The position numbers and the translations under genes were made by a program. Shown one piece after another: positions 43,640-55,544 of a stretch of DNA of 64,000 nucleotides (its first letter is position 1; each line of letters opens with the position of its first letter). The stretch is from Eucommia ulmoides (lineage: Eukaryota > Streptophyta > Magnoliopsida > Garryales > Eucommiaceae), in the NCBI GenBank assembly GCA_016647705.1, contig CM028330.1, positions 53,308,897-53,372,896 on the forward strand, read 5' to 3'. The notes beneath the pieces are model-generated. The model was given only the letters and a program-made list of their open reading frames with translations. It was not told the origin of the DNA and searched no databases.

Positions 43640-44864
43640 CCAGTACAATACCCAACTCAACTAGTGATAGAATTATGTGAGATGCACAAATCTGATTTTA
43701 ACAATATATGGGTAACAAATTGGAGCATGTAATCAGATTCAAAAAATTGTTTAAAATAATATTTTCTTTAAAAAATTAAAAATAATTTCTAAAATCAATT
43801 TCCAAAATACAATAATAAATAAGTAATAATCAATATGGAAATATCTTACCCGAAATCCACAAAATTAATGATGAAAACAATGTAACTTCAATTTAGATAT
43901 CAGCACAAATTGATCGCAGTTGATTATCATAATCACTCTTAGAACAGCTCACATTATCGTTGAATGATAACTCTTATAAACGCTCTCTCAAAAAGATATA
44001 GACTAATTTTATCTCTTAGAATGATTAGCTCTCTTAGAAAATTCGCAGGTTTATATAAAGATACATGTAATCAGTCTCCTAACGGCTAATTTACAGGTGT
44101 CATGACAATAAAATACTCTTATAGACCCTTCATAACATGCGACTTCATTTAGGTTCAATTTCACTTAATAACAACTTTTAAAACTCCCAATTAAATCCCC
44201 AAAGTATTTCTCAATCAAAACAAATAAGTATAGAATCCATTTTAAATACCAAAATGAGAAACTTTAATGATTAATTAACCATATTGAAAGGATTTAATTA
44301 GTATACGAACCATATCTCAAATGTTAAGAATATCCCCGAAATCTCTCTCAAATCTTAATAAAAAACGGCTACTTTTGGATTTAAAATCGGATCAACTAAT
44401 ATCCTGAAACTGCGCGTTCAATAGATTGCTCAGTCGACTGAAGGATACTGGAAGTAGCCCATGCATTTGATCGGTCGACTCCTCAGTCGACTCGCAGATT
44501 CAGAGAGTTTGTCAAGCTTCCACTGATCAACCGCTCTGTCGACTCGCAGATTCAGAAAGTTTGCCAAGCAGAATTAGTCAACCTCTCTCTCGACTCGCAT
44601 ATTCAAAGAGTTCATCTTCTTTCTCCGGTCGACTCCTCAGTCGACTGCCCTCTCCTGAATCTCTTCTCTGATCTCGTTTTTAACTTACTTTCTATTACAA
44701 TTTTGCCCCTTTATCCATATTTATATTCAAATAAACTCCACTAATATTCTTATATTCTATTTTAGTCATTCAAAAATATTTCTTTTTAATTCACATAGGA
44801 GCAAATAAATATACTCAACCAAAATACACATAAAAGATAAAATTCATTTTGTGCCGTGTGTGTG
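43640..44864 (-). mobile_element. Inverted segment of a Sirevirus-like LTR
   Basis: The reverse complement of this stretch follows the LTR at 9319-16100: the GTCGACT-rich part (44400-44660) matches 11570-11670; 43660-44330 matches 11690-12420; and AGGAGCAAATAAATATACTC (44797-44816) matches 9590-9610 reversed. It lies head-on against the plus-oriented part that follows. Confidence 0.65.
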
Positions 44865-45562
44865 TTACTAAATGAGATATTAATTGCGTTTATATATATC
44901 TGGGGTGGTAGAAGCTCCGAGTGAGATTTACTTATCAATTTTTGTATTGGTGAGTTGTGACGGGTTAAATATAATTGGGGATATTTAATCAAGGGTAACT
45001 GAATTTCAGTCTCTTCCTGTAAAGAGATTGAGGTAGTGATTCTTCATGGATAAGAATTGCGTGTTTGTGAGTGATTTTGTAACAGTTCAATCCTTACCGG
45101 GTAAAAAGATATTTAGAATGTTTCGGTGAGATTTTGATTCTTGAGCCTAAGTGTTAAAAAAGAATTAGGTTATTCTTTAGCCTGTAAAAAGTAGAGGTTA
45201 TTCTTTAGCTTTTAAAAAGAAAATTGTAAAAGTTAATTCTGAGCCTGTAAAAGAATCGGTGTGTGGGTTTGGTTCCTACCTTTGAAGGAATCTTGGTTTT
45301 AGTGTGTGTGACCTCCGTGTTCGGGGGATTGGATTAGCCAAGAGTAGCTTGGTAAACCAGTATAAATCTCTGGTGTGCTGCTTTCTTAACTTGTCTATTT
45401 TTGTTGTTTGTGTGTACACCTAGTTGATTGATTAATTCCGTTGTGTTATAAATATAATAATTAATTTAGGTTTAAAATTAATTATTTGATTTATTGATTT
45501 TTATTCTGATTATTTTTTAATTACCCAATTCACCCCCCCTCTTGGGTATTCTACTGGGCCAA
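44865..45562 (+). mobile_element. Sirevirus-like LTR, 3' part
   Basis: It is colinear with 12410-13085 plus 16060-16100: ATCTGGGGTGGTAGAAGCTC, AGAGATTGAGGTAGTGATTC, then AATTCACCCCCCCTCTTGGG and the end CTACTGGGCCAACA. This copy keeps the CA terminus. No PBS follows, so it is a solo or truncated LTR. It shows what the MULE insertion site at 13086 looked like before insertion. Confidence 0.7.
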
Positions 45563-47450
45563 CAATATGAATTCAATTTTTTTTTTAATTGCATATTTGT
45601 TCCTTTAATTTCTACTTTTGTTTTAATTCTGTAAAATTAAAAATGTTGTCAATAATTTTGGATAAAATATGATGAGTTGTGCTCAATGATCTTTTAATGA
45701 AGATATTTTTGTTAATTCATCGCTCAACTAAACTTCAGACGTTTTGTTCTATTAACGATTAAGATTTTTCTCTCTTATTCTTCAAACAAATCGTTGTTAA
45801 AGAAATGTTAGTAGAAAATGTCTTAAATTTAGTAAAGTAATGACATGATGAAATATTCCTATTAAAAAATCATGTACTGAACACAACCCAATTTTCATTC
45901 GAAATCATTATTAAATAAAGGTTTTAATATTACAGATATGAAACAAATATAAAACTTGAAAGACCAAATTTACAATTTAATAAATCTCAAGATCCATATA
46001 AGCACCCTCTTCATACTTTTATGTGACCAAAAACCTTATTTTCTCATATTTTATAAGTAAGATTGAGATTTTATTGTTTTACCCTATATTAAGAGAAATT
46101 ATAAAAAATTAATCATATAAAGAGTTCTATTTGTAAAAAAATCAATCAAAGACAGTGTGTAGAATTTAATCCTCGATGGTTCATTAAATGGCAAGAATAG
46201 ACAATAGAAAAATTAGTTATGGTAAGTTATAATATAATTAAGTTTTTTGTATTTCTATTTTTATGCATGTCATTTTTGAATATAATGTTCGCTATCCCAT
46301 TTTTAATTTTCTAGACGCCGTAGATAGCTAAGAAGGGTTTCTCTATACACATAAATTGCAGGTCAGTCATATTATTAAATAATTATAATTCATAGTTTTT
46401 ATTTACTACACATCGATCATGCTTTTGTTATGCGGAGCAGAGATATGTTATTCGTGTAAGATATTTGTGATTTGCACAAACCAGACGATACAATGATTTT
46501 TGTTTGTTTGAAATTTTTTTTTTGTACAAATTTAATGTTCACGTCTCGTAGTTCAAATAGTTACTGAGTAATTGTTACAAACAGTGTAAGAAGTCTCAAT
46601 TTGTTAAAACCAATGTAAATATTCACAAGGTTGTTATAATAGTGGTATAAATATTCACATTAATAGTAATATTAGAAACAACAATATTATAATGTTAGTG
46701 ATGTGAATGTTAACTTAATATAAAATACATTCACATGTATACACTCTGATGAGGGAATATGTCAATGTTGGTTTCATATTGTTATTTGGATACAACTATG
46801 TTAACATTCGTATTTATTTTTTATATACATACAAGTAAAAATGACAACTAGACTAACTTTGATGTGCAAATTTGATGAATAACGTCGTTTTCCATAGGGG
46901 TATGAATATTCACAAAAGCGTAATTTTTTTTCCAAAAATATAGTGTACATATCAATTTGAAGAGCGTAAAATGTACATTAAAATAGTACTTTTTTAATAT
47001 TTTTTATAACGGAAATGCTAAAAAAATAATTTTTTTAGAGATGGGTTTGTTTCACGTTTCAATGGATTTTACATTTCCTAATCAACGGTTGCAACTTTTA
47101 CAAAATTTCAAGATCTGTAAATTAAAGGTGAATCAAGGTTTATTAATCAATGTAAAATGAAGACTATTTATTAGAGTGCATTAGAGGGCAAGACACGCTT
47201 GAACTAAAACAATTGAGAGGACTCTTCAAGATCAGTGGTTCGAGCCTGCAGAAAAATATTTATTGGAAGGGTCAGTCACGCATCCCAAACGAGATACTTT
47301 TTCACGCTGTGTGGGTAAGAGGACAGTCGTGGATATCCCAAAAAATAAGAGAGTTACACTACTTTGGGATTTTTTCAAAAATTTAGAATATTTTCATTTC
47401 TAATTTTAATTTTGAAACCCACCTTTCCGGAGAAGATATAGAATCATAGA
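45563..47450. other. AT-rich intergenic region
   Basis: No ORF of note. Around 47170-47300 the text AGTGGTTCGAGCCTGCAG resembles a tRNA-type B box, so a SINE remnant is possible but unproven. Otherwise I see nothing specific. Confidence 0.4.
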
Positions 47451-47462
47451 TTGACCCAAACA

Positions 47463-47472
47463 CTATAAAAAG
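47463..47472 (+). promoter_or_regulatory. TATA box of the CIP1-like gene
   Basis: CTATAAAAAGG in CACTATAAAAAGGGGG, with a start site expected near 47495. It lies about 220-250 bp ahead of the first non-coding exon's donor (47719). No other good TATA precedes the gene. Confidence 0.55.
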
Positions 47473-47639
47473 GGGGCTAATAATAGGTTGAACAAAAATC
47501 ACAGTCAACACAAGAAAATGCATTAGCTATAAATTGTAATCGAAAAATCAAAGGGCATTTTTATCAGAGAGAGCCTCCATTAACGGTATACGAATCACGT
47601 GGAAATCGAGAGATTCCACACGAAGAACACCACAAATTG

Positions 47640-48780
47640 CGAGAATAGCGTAATCGCATTTGCTCTTCCCTCAGATCCGCAAAGAGAAATCGAGCTCTCT
47701 CCCTCCCGAAATTCTCAGGTAACTTTTTTGATGTTCTGTTGCATTTCGCATGCGTTCTGTGTCTTGATTGTTTGTTTCGCGGGAAAATTGGGGAAATTTT
47801 CTATTGCGATGGGATTGAATTCTCTGTGATTCATGCATACACGTGAATTTGTATATGCATTTGCTGAATTATGCATACGTTCGCATCCGATGATCGATTC
47901 GATTATCAAATTATAACGTAATTGCACACTCTCTCTCTCTCTCTCGCGTGTCGGATCTGCGAGAGAACGTCGTGTTCGAGCTCTTTCCCTCCCGAAATTC
48001 TCAGGTAAATTTTTGATGTTCTGTTGCATTTCGCATGCCTTCTGTGTCTCGACTGTTTGTTTGGCGGGAAAATTGGGGAAAATTTCGATTGCGATGGAAT
48101 TGAATTCTCTTTGATTCATGCATACACGTGAATTTGTGTCTATGCATTTGCTCAATTATGCATACATTTGCATCCGATGATCGATTCGATTATCAAATTA
48201 TAACGTAATTGCACTCTCTCTCTCTCTCGCGTCAGATCTGCGAGAGAACGTCGTGTTCGAGCTCTTTCCCTCCCGAAATTCTCGGTAACTTTTTGATGTT
48301 CTATTGCTTTTTGCATTGGTTGTGTGTCGACTGTTTGTTTCGCGGGAAAATTGGGGAGAATTTCGATTGCGATGAATTGAATTCTCTTTGATTCATGCAT
48401 ACACGTGAATTTGTATATGCATCTGCTGAACTATGCATACATTTGCATCCGATGATCGATTCGATTATCAAATTATAACATAATTGCACTCACTCTCTCT
48501 CTCTTTAATTCATTCATACACGTGAAAATTTATAAGCATATGCTGAATTATGCATGTATTGGCATCTGATCATCGATTCGATTATCAAATTAACATAATC
48601 TCTCTCTCTACCTTCCAATTCTCGGATACTTTCTTGATGCTTTGTTGCTTTTGCATGCGTTGTATCTCACTGTTCGTTTCTGCCCGAAAATTCGAGAACA
48701 TTTGGATTACGATGGATTTGCATTCACTTGATTTATGCATACACGTATATTTGTAAGGATGTGTTTAATTATGCATATAT
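47640..48780 (+). repeat. Tandemly multiplied 5' UTR exon with its splice donor
   Basis: The segment CCCTCCCGAAATTCTCAG|GTAA with its CT-rich leader and the following TTTTTGATGTTCTGTTGCAT / CATACACGTGAATTTGTATATG / GATCGATTCGATTATCAAAT recurs. The donor GT lies at 47719, 48005 and 48285 (286 and 280 bp apart). A fourth copy (48600-48780) has lost the donor (CTCGGATAC). The last three could serve as alternative first exons only if promoters lie within the units. Confidence 0.7.
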
Positions 48781-49104
48781 TGTTGGGTTTATCTCACATC
48801 GAACGTCGAAGAGGCAAGTGAAAGTATGAGGAAAAACCTCACTTCATTAGTTAGTTTTTTAGATTGAGAGAACCCAAGATCACTGGTATTAGAATTCAGG
48901 TTACAACAATTCTGACCCAATAGTCAAAAAGTCTCGAGGATTAGCCGACCAAAGATTCGATGTGTGAAAAGGAGATTATTAGGTTTACTCTACACATTAG
49001 ATATGGAAGGACTGGTGATCAGGTTATAAGTGTAATTGTGTGAGAAAAAATCTCACTTTATGAACTAACTTTTAGGGTTGAGAGAGAACCTAGACCACCG
49101 TACA
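48781..49104 (+). mobile_element. Complete TRIM in the 5' intron of the CIP1-like gene
   Basis: 324 bp, TGTTGGGTTTATC...CCACCGTACA, flanked by TATAT (48776-48780 and 49105-49109). It contains two LTRs (about 48781-48886 and 48980-49104), with a PBS-like TGGTATTAGAA after the first and a purine tract GAAAAGGAGAT before the second. Such terminal-repeat miniatures encode nothing and rely on other elements. Confidence 0.7.
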
Positions 49105-49344
49105 TATATTGGCATCCCGATGATCATCGATTCGATTCAAGAACAATAAAATTATGAGTGTAACCAAATCACATTTTCTCGTATTTTCATATCCCCGAAT
49201 CAATCGAGTTCGATCTTTACTCTTTGTTTTTTGAGAAAAAAATTGAGTTTTATTTTTCGATTTTATTTATTGTGTGCTTGTAGTGCATTGTGCTGATGCC
49301 AATTGTTTTAAGCAACAGATTTGAAGAATTCGGAAGAGAGAGAG

Positions 49345-52300
49345 ATGACAAAGAAGCATTGGAAGAAGTCATTGGAGTCCTTTCGGAGTCATATTGATCC
49401 TGAAAAGGATGAACAACTCAAATGGATACAAATAGGTAATTATATTACCCCATTTTCTGTTCATCTCAATTCTTACTGTTTATGTTCCCGTATTCCTAAT
49501 TCTGTTCCCAGCCAACATGGGCAGAAAATGAAACTTGGGAACAATTCTGTTCTATTCCAAGAAATTTGTTCCAACCTTCTACGAGCAAAACGAAAAAAAT
49601 AAATATATTTTTTGTATTCTTGTTTTTGTTTCTATATTTTTGGGGAAACTGAGGCCCCGTTTATTTTTGTGTTTCCGCACTTTGATTTCTATTTTTGTTC
49701 CTAGAATTTTAGGATTAATATATAGAAACATGTTTGGTATGTTCTTAAATCTTAAATATTTTCAAATTTTGAGAGTAATTCCAAAAAATTTTAAGAATTT
49801 AAAAAATAAATTCCCATTAACTCTACAAAAGTATTTTCAATCTATTTTATAAGGGTAAATATTGAGAATCACGACCACGCCGATCCACAATCACCACCGC
49901 ACATCTTCATCTTCTCTCATCTCCGCACTCTCTATCTTGAGCAAGCGGGCGCACGCACACATATATATGCATGTAACCCAACCTATTTTTAGAATAATTA
50001 TTGTTACCAATTGCAATTTTATTCTTAGAAATAATCTTGAACCGAAATAGAATTCTCATCTCGTCTTATTAGGAGTGAAAACAGAAACGTTAATCAAACA
50101 CCACCTAAATGAAGGACTGGTATTTAAAAAAAATATTTTGTATAATAAATAATTGAAAAATATATATTTTGTTTAATAATAATAAAGAAAAATTAGAAAA
50201 AATTCTACTTTTACCATTAAAATTAAAATAGGTCACCACTCGCAAACTCATATTGAAAAAATAACACTTATATAGTTATCATTTTAGATAAGTCCAAATA
50301 TATATTATTTCACTACATCAATTGCAACATAATCAATGGGAGATGTAATGTTACTGTCGAGAACAATATTAATAGTAACATAATGAATGGAGAATGCAAA
50401 TTGTACTGTAGAACAACAATGTCAACAACAATCTAATGAATGGATGATGTAAATATTATTGTACAACAAATAATTACTATATGTCAATTAAGTTTTTCTC
50501 TAAATTTAAATGGCTATATAGGTAGGATAAAATGCCTAATATTTAAAAGTATAGAGTGGGAATATATTTATATTTTTTATTTAAAAACAAAAATAATTTC
50601 CCCAACATGACCGAATAATCCTCTTTTAATTACCTTTCTGTTACGTTGATTGCAGAAAACGAAAACAACGTAAAAAGGATTCTGAAGCTGATCAAGAACA
50701 TCAACCATGGAAACAAGGACGGAATCTCCAAGCGAAAATCCGATCTCATTCGCCTCGTCGAAGACTTCCATAAACAGTACGACACTCTCTATTCCCTCTA
50801 CGATAATCTCAAGGAAAAAGTTTCAGAAAAAATCAATGCCGGCAACGACGACGGCACTTCTTCTTCCTCTTCATCGGCGACGTCCGATTCAGAACTATTT
50901 TACTCGCCGGAGGACGACACTTCAGTTTCGAATCCTGAAGGAACTTATCTGAAGGATAAATTGACGTCCACGACTGAGATTGTGAAGGAAGCGGTGAACG
51001 TGAGGGAAACGCCGGCGTCGGACGAGTGTCGACGGTTGCAGATGAAGCTGGAGGAGAGAGAAAGAGAGTTGTTTTCTCTCTCTAAAACTCGTCAGATCTA
51101 TGAGTCTGAAGCTTCGTCGCGGATACAGGAGTTGGAGAAGAGACTGGAGGAGAGAGAGAGCGAGTTGTTTTCTCTCTCTAAAACTCATCAAATCCATGAG
51201 TCTGAAGCTTCGTCGCGGATGCAAGAGTTGGAGAGAGAAAATAAGGTTTCTCTCTCTAAAGCTCAGTCGCGGATACAAGAATTAGAGAGAGAATTAACAA
51301 GCTTCAAAGAGATGGAAATGGTGAAAGAAGTGACTGAATCGCCGGCGTCGGAGGAGTGTCGACGGCTGAAGAAGAGCCTGGAGGAGAAAGAGAGCGAATT
51401 GTTTTCTCTCTCTAAAACTCATCAAATCTATGAGTCTGAAGCTTCGTCGAGGATACAAGAGTTAGAGAGAGAATTAACGAGCTTCAAAGAGAGAGAAAAT
51501 GAGTTTTCTCTCTCTAAAGCTCAGTCGCGGATACAAGAGTTAGAGAGAGAATTAACAAGCTTCAAAGAGAGTGAGGCGGTGGAAGAAGTGACTGAATCGC
51601 CGGCGTCGGAGGAGTGTCGACGGCTGAAGGAGAACCTGGAGGAAAGAGAGAACGAGTTATTTTCTCTCTCTAAAACCCATCAAAACTACGAATCCGAAGC
51701 TTCATCGAGAATAGCAGAGTTAGAGAGAGAATTAACGAGCTTCAAAGAGAAAGAAGCCGAATTTTCTCTCTCTAAAGCTTCATGCAGAATAGCAGAGTTA
51801 GAGAGAGAATTGTCGAGCTTCAAAGACAGAGAAGCTGAATTTTCTCTCTCTAAAACTGATCAACTCCATGAATCAGAAGCTTCATCGCGGATCAAAGAGC
51901 TAGAGAGAGAATCAACAAGCTTCAAAGAGAGAGAAACTGAATTCAAGGAAAACGAGAGCCGATTGAAATCGGAAATCGAAGAAAAATCTCGAAAATTTTC
52001 GGATTACATGAACAAGATCGAAAAATTGGAACAGAAATCCGATGATCATCGTAAATCTCCGAAAGATTCAGACAACCTCGTACAAACAAAACCAGATCAT
52101 AAACTTACCAGGAACAAATCCAACGGCTCGAGGCTCAATCTCCAAACGGCAGAGAAAAAAATGGAAGAAATGGCTGAAGATTTTCGTAAGATCATCGAAG
52201 ACAAAATCCGGATCTTGAGCCGTCGGATCCGGGTCGCCGAACAATTACACGTGGAGAATCGGGAATTATTCAGTAAAGCTCAAGACAAATGTCTGAAAGA

Positions 52301-52772
52301 ACACAAGCCGAAGAACACTCCGACCAATCTCGGAGAAATCGAGGTTGCGACGGCGACGGCGAACGACGCCCTGGCGGCGCTGGAAAAAACAGGTATGAAA
52401 TTCTCGAACCGGAGCTCCGATTTCATGAACCGGATATCAAAAGCTTCATGCGAGTTGAAATTCGCAAAGGATTGGGTGATGAGGAAGAACAGGGGGATGA
52501 GGAATTTAATGTCGGAATCAGACAATCTGGTGGGTAAATTAGGAGAGAGAGAGGTTGAAATAATGGGGATGAAAGAGAGAGAGTGGAGATTGGAGGGAAA
52601 GGTGAGGGAATTAGAGAAAATGGTGGAGGAGAGAGAAGAATGGGTGTTGGATTTGAAAGAGGAGAAGAGGGAAGCCATTAGGCAATTGTGTGTTTGGATT
52701 GATCATCACAGGGGGAAGTCTGATTATTACAAGAAGATTGTGATGGAGATGAAGGTTAGAAAAGGTACTTAA
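49345..52772 (+). CDS. CIP1-like: COP1-interactive protein 1-like coiled-coil protein (NAB-type N-terminus)
   Basis: Coding exons are 49345-49435 and 50656-52772 (phase-1 junction: ATAG|GTAATT ... TTGCAG|AAAACG), 735 residues. A non-coding exon precedes, with acceptor AAGCAACAG ending 49318. The N-terminus MTKKHWKKSLESF...NENNVKRILKLI...DTLYSLYDNLKEKV has the layout of the CIP1 N-terminal domain, followed by a Ser/Asp-rich linker (SSSSSSATSDSE). Residues about 130-450 are three long, near-identical coiled-coil repeats beginning PAS[DE]ECRRL, each with ELFSLSKTHQ, ESEASSRIQELERE and SFKE. A second coiled coil (EKKMEEMAEDFRKIIEDKIR) and the conserved end EKREAIRQLCVWIDHHR complete it. Arabidopsis CIP1 is much longer, binds COP1 and is cytoskeleton-associated; that role here is inference. 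Start choice: the first in-frame ATG of the exon. Confidence 0.85.
49653..50107. mobile_element. MITE in intron of the CIP1-like gene
   Basis: Imperfect inverted ends GGCCCCGTTTATTTTTGTG and (reverse complement of the right end) GGTGGTGTTTGATTAACG. Inside it shares TTTTAGGATTAATATATAGA-like text with 60066-60487 and 63149-63535. Non-coding. Confidence 0.5.
51010..51950 (+). repeat. Internal coding tandem repeats of the CIP1-like gene
   Basis: DNA-level repeats: CCGGCGTCGG.GAGTGTCGACGG starts at about 51013, 51341 and 51600, and the shorter word TTTTCTCTCTCTAAA recurs at least nine times across the block. The units keep the reading frame. Confidence 0.75.
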
Positions 52773-52884
52773 AACTCAAGTCTTTTAACCTGAGGGTTAT
52801 CTGGTGTGCCACCTTTCTGAGAAAGTCTAGTATTCAAAATCTACATCCCATCAACCATTTGTACCAAAAAAAATAATTTAAAAC

Positions 52885-53145
52885 TTAAGGTCGCGTTTGG
52901 TCAGTGTTTTTATAGATTTTTTGTTTTTGTTTTTTGAAGAAAAGATTGAACAGAAACAAAGAACTGAAGAAGTAGAGACACTAAACCAAACACGACCTAA
53001 ACAATTGTAAAGGGTCTGTTTCGGTGTGTTTATGAAAACAGCTATTGAAAAATCTAAAACACAGTTTTTGAAAAATTGTAAAAATTTATTTGGTTTACCT
53101 TTTAAAAAAAGTATTTATTAAAAAAGATACTTAAAAAAAAAGGGG
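52885..53145 (+). repeat. Direct repeat, left copy (TTTGGTCAGTGTTTTT type)
   Basis: Starts GGTCGCGTTTGGTCAGTG. The first ~115 bp end in ACACTAAACCAAACACGACC, its inverted repeat, so it contains a short MITE. The whole 260 bp is repeated in direct orientation at 55545-55800. Confidence 0.6.
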
Positions 53146-53319
53146 AATTTTATTATTTAATTCTTTGTTAGGTAAGTGTTTAGGATTCAGACATGGGAAT
53201 CATTTTTCTTCACCCATAAAATATTTAGAAAAAAATCTTTGTATTTTGCCCATTCTGTTCTATAATATCTACGAATATATCATTTTATCATTTGCAATAA
53301 GACAAAAATGCACAAATAG

Positions 53320-54380
53320 TGAGTTAACGTTAATATAATTATTCAAACACTATATTACAAAAATACATTTTGAATTTACGTTAAAGTTGTTAAATCCACT
53401 TTTTTTTTTTTTTTTTCACGTTAACGTTAACGTATTTTCATATTTTTAAAAATCATTCACGTTAACGTTGACAGTTAATTAACGTTAATGTAATTATTAA
53501 GGTATTATATTATAAAAATACATTTTAAATTTACGTTAACGTTGTTGAATTCATATTTTTTTTTTTTTGTTAACGTTAACGCATTTTTCATATTTTTAAA
53601 AATTATACACGTTAACATTAACAGTGAGTTAACGTTAACGTAATTAATCAGTCACTATATTATAAAAATACATTTTGAATTCACGTTAACGTTGTTGAAT
53701 TCATTTTTTTTTACACTTTAACGTTAACGCATGTTTTTTGGAGTCTTCTGTGTTAACGTTAACATATTCATGTCTTTGTTCTTTTTTTGTGTGTTGATCT
53801 TTTTTATTTTAATTTATTTTTTTCACGTTAACGTATTTTTCTCATCTAGTTTGTGTGTTACGTTAACGTTAATTCATCATACATCATTTGTTTTGTGTAG
53901 ATTTGCGTTAACATTAATGTACATTTTTTGTCTCTTTCTGTGTTAATGTTAACGTATTTTATTTTTTAAGAGTTTTGTGTGTTAACTTATTTTACTTGAA
54001 TATTAACGTTAACGTCCTATCACATACTTTTGTTGTGCGTTAACGTTAACTGTCATATGTGATATTTTGTCATTTTGAACCGAATGTGTGTTTGGGTTAA
54101 ATTTGCGTTAACGTTAATTCACATTTTGTTGCCTCTATGTGAGTTAACGTTAACGTATTAATTTTGTCCAGAAAATATGTGAAAAAAAAATCACATAAAT
54201 ACATCAACGTTAACGTAAAATTAACACATCCTCCACCTTCACCACCATTCATAGCTATAACAAAAATTCAATTCAGATTTGAAAATTCCCTAAAATGAAT
54301 CAAAAACCAAATAGACCCTAAAAAAAATTTGCAATTCAGATCTGAATGTATGTTTGGGTCATGTTTGCGTTAACGTTAAT
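53320..54380. repeat. Array of GTTAACGTTAAC palindromes
   Basis: About twenty sites with GTTAACGTTAACG or close variants (for example near 53330, 53420, 53570, 53632, 53717, 53752, 54005, 54037, 54107, 54147, 54367), spaced irregularly at 20-100 bp in T-rich DNA. GTTAAC and AACGTT are both self-complementary, so each site can be bound symmetrically. Confidence 0.75.
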
Positions 54381-54515
54381 ACACATTTTTTGTGGGAATT
54401 AAAAACCTCGAGATACACCTAGAAAGATACACAAGGAAGGACTAAACCACCCAACCAAAACAAAAACCTAACCAACTTGTATTCACTGGTTATGAAATAA
54501 ACAAACAAAGAGAAT

Positions 54516-55180
54516 TCAACAAACAGAACTTCCAGGCATGATCTGAAATCGAAAACCTAAAATAGAAGCATACAGTAGAATCCAAAACCAAACCAAACGA
54601 AACCTACATAGAAGATTGAAAACAAAAATTGAAGTAATTCCAGACCTGTCAAGAGATTCAGATGCAACTGAATCTCTTAGCATTTGGAAGTAAGAATTAA
54701 AAAGGCAAAGGCAAACCATACCACTGCTAGAGCAAAACCAAAGAAAAAAAACACTGTTTCCATACATAGTGTAGGACGCGGCGACAGATCTGATACATGA
54801 CAACCGCCAAACATGTCCAAGCCTGTAGCCATCGCCGATCTTGGGGATTTCACAGAGAAATCGAGAGAGCAAAGAGAGAGAGAGAGAGAGAGAGAGCGCA
54901 TTACCGGTCCAATCCAAATCGTCGCTTAAGATCTATTTAGAGGTATAGATATGGAGTGAGATAGAGAGAAAGAGCCTTACCGATTGATGAGGTTGTCGTC
55001 GCCATGAAAGAGCAGAACCGAGAACGCCCAGATCTGACTGCCAACGGGTATCGCAACCCAAAGTCGACCGTCACTGAGGTCGAGGACGATGAGGACTAGC
55101 GAAGTGAGATCGGAGAGAGCGAGCGTGAGATGAATAGATCGGCGATTTCACCACTGCCGCCTCCCTCACTTAGGGTTTTT
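54516..55180 (-). other. Gene-like 5' fragment, minus strand
   Basis: Leftwards from 55180 the minus strand has a CT-rich leader, ATGGCGACGACAACCTCATC followed by AATCG|GTAAGG (an exon-donor pattern near 54980), a second exon-like piece ending GGACCG|GTAATGCG near 54900, a (CT)n run, then ATGGCTACAGGCTTGGACAT near 54833. No domain is recognised and no longer ORF follows. It may be a captured or truncated gene start rather than a working gene. Confidence 0.4.
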
Positions 55181-55544
55181 AGAGAAAGAGAGTTCAAACT
55201 AGAGAGAGAAGCTCTCAATTTTCAGATTGGTGCTCAGAATACGAGAAAATTGATTGTGAGTGAATGTGGGTTTGTTTAGAGAGATAATGAAGATTGTTGA
55301 TTGTGAGTGAACATGGGTTGATTTAGAGAGAGAATAAAAATTGTGAATCAGAAATAAAAAGATAGTTAACGTAAATGTGAGAGAGGGGGGTATATATGTC
55401 TTTTCATGTCCTATTTTGTCTACTCAAGGATTAAAAACTTAATTGAGATTTGAATGCCAAGTGAACAGTTAAAAAATATCTAAATCCTACAAAGTCTTTT
55501 AAATAGGGACTAAATAATAAAAAACTCTAAAAAAAAACCTCGAA

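Larger units (their letters stand above)
53146..55535. mobile_element. Possible non-autonomous DNA element with palindrome array and captured fragment
   Basis: Weak inverted similarity joins the ends (TTTTATTATTTA ... GTTTAGGATTCAGA at 53148-53192; reverse complement TTTTATTATTTAG ... GTAGGATTTAGA at 55475-55525). Inside are the GTTAACGTT array and a GC-rich gene-like segment, the same architecture as the MULE-like element at 13086. No TSD was found, so the call is tentative. Confidence 0.35.

Noticed and set aside
47170..47300. Possible SINE with a tRNA-like B box (GGTTCGAGCCT)
   Set aside because: No convincing A box at the right distance, no TSD, no poly-A end; kept only as a remark.
52280..52678. 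132-codon minus-strand frame
   Set aside because: Antisense of the CIP1-like C-terminal exon.
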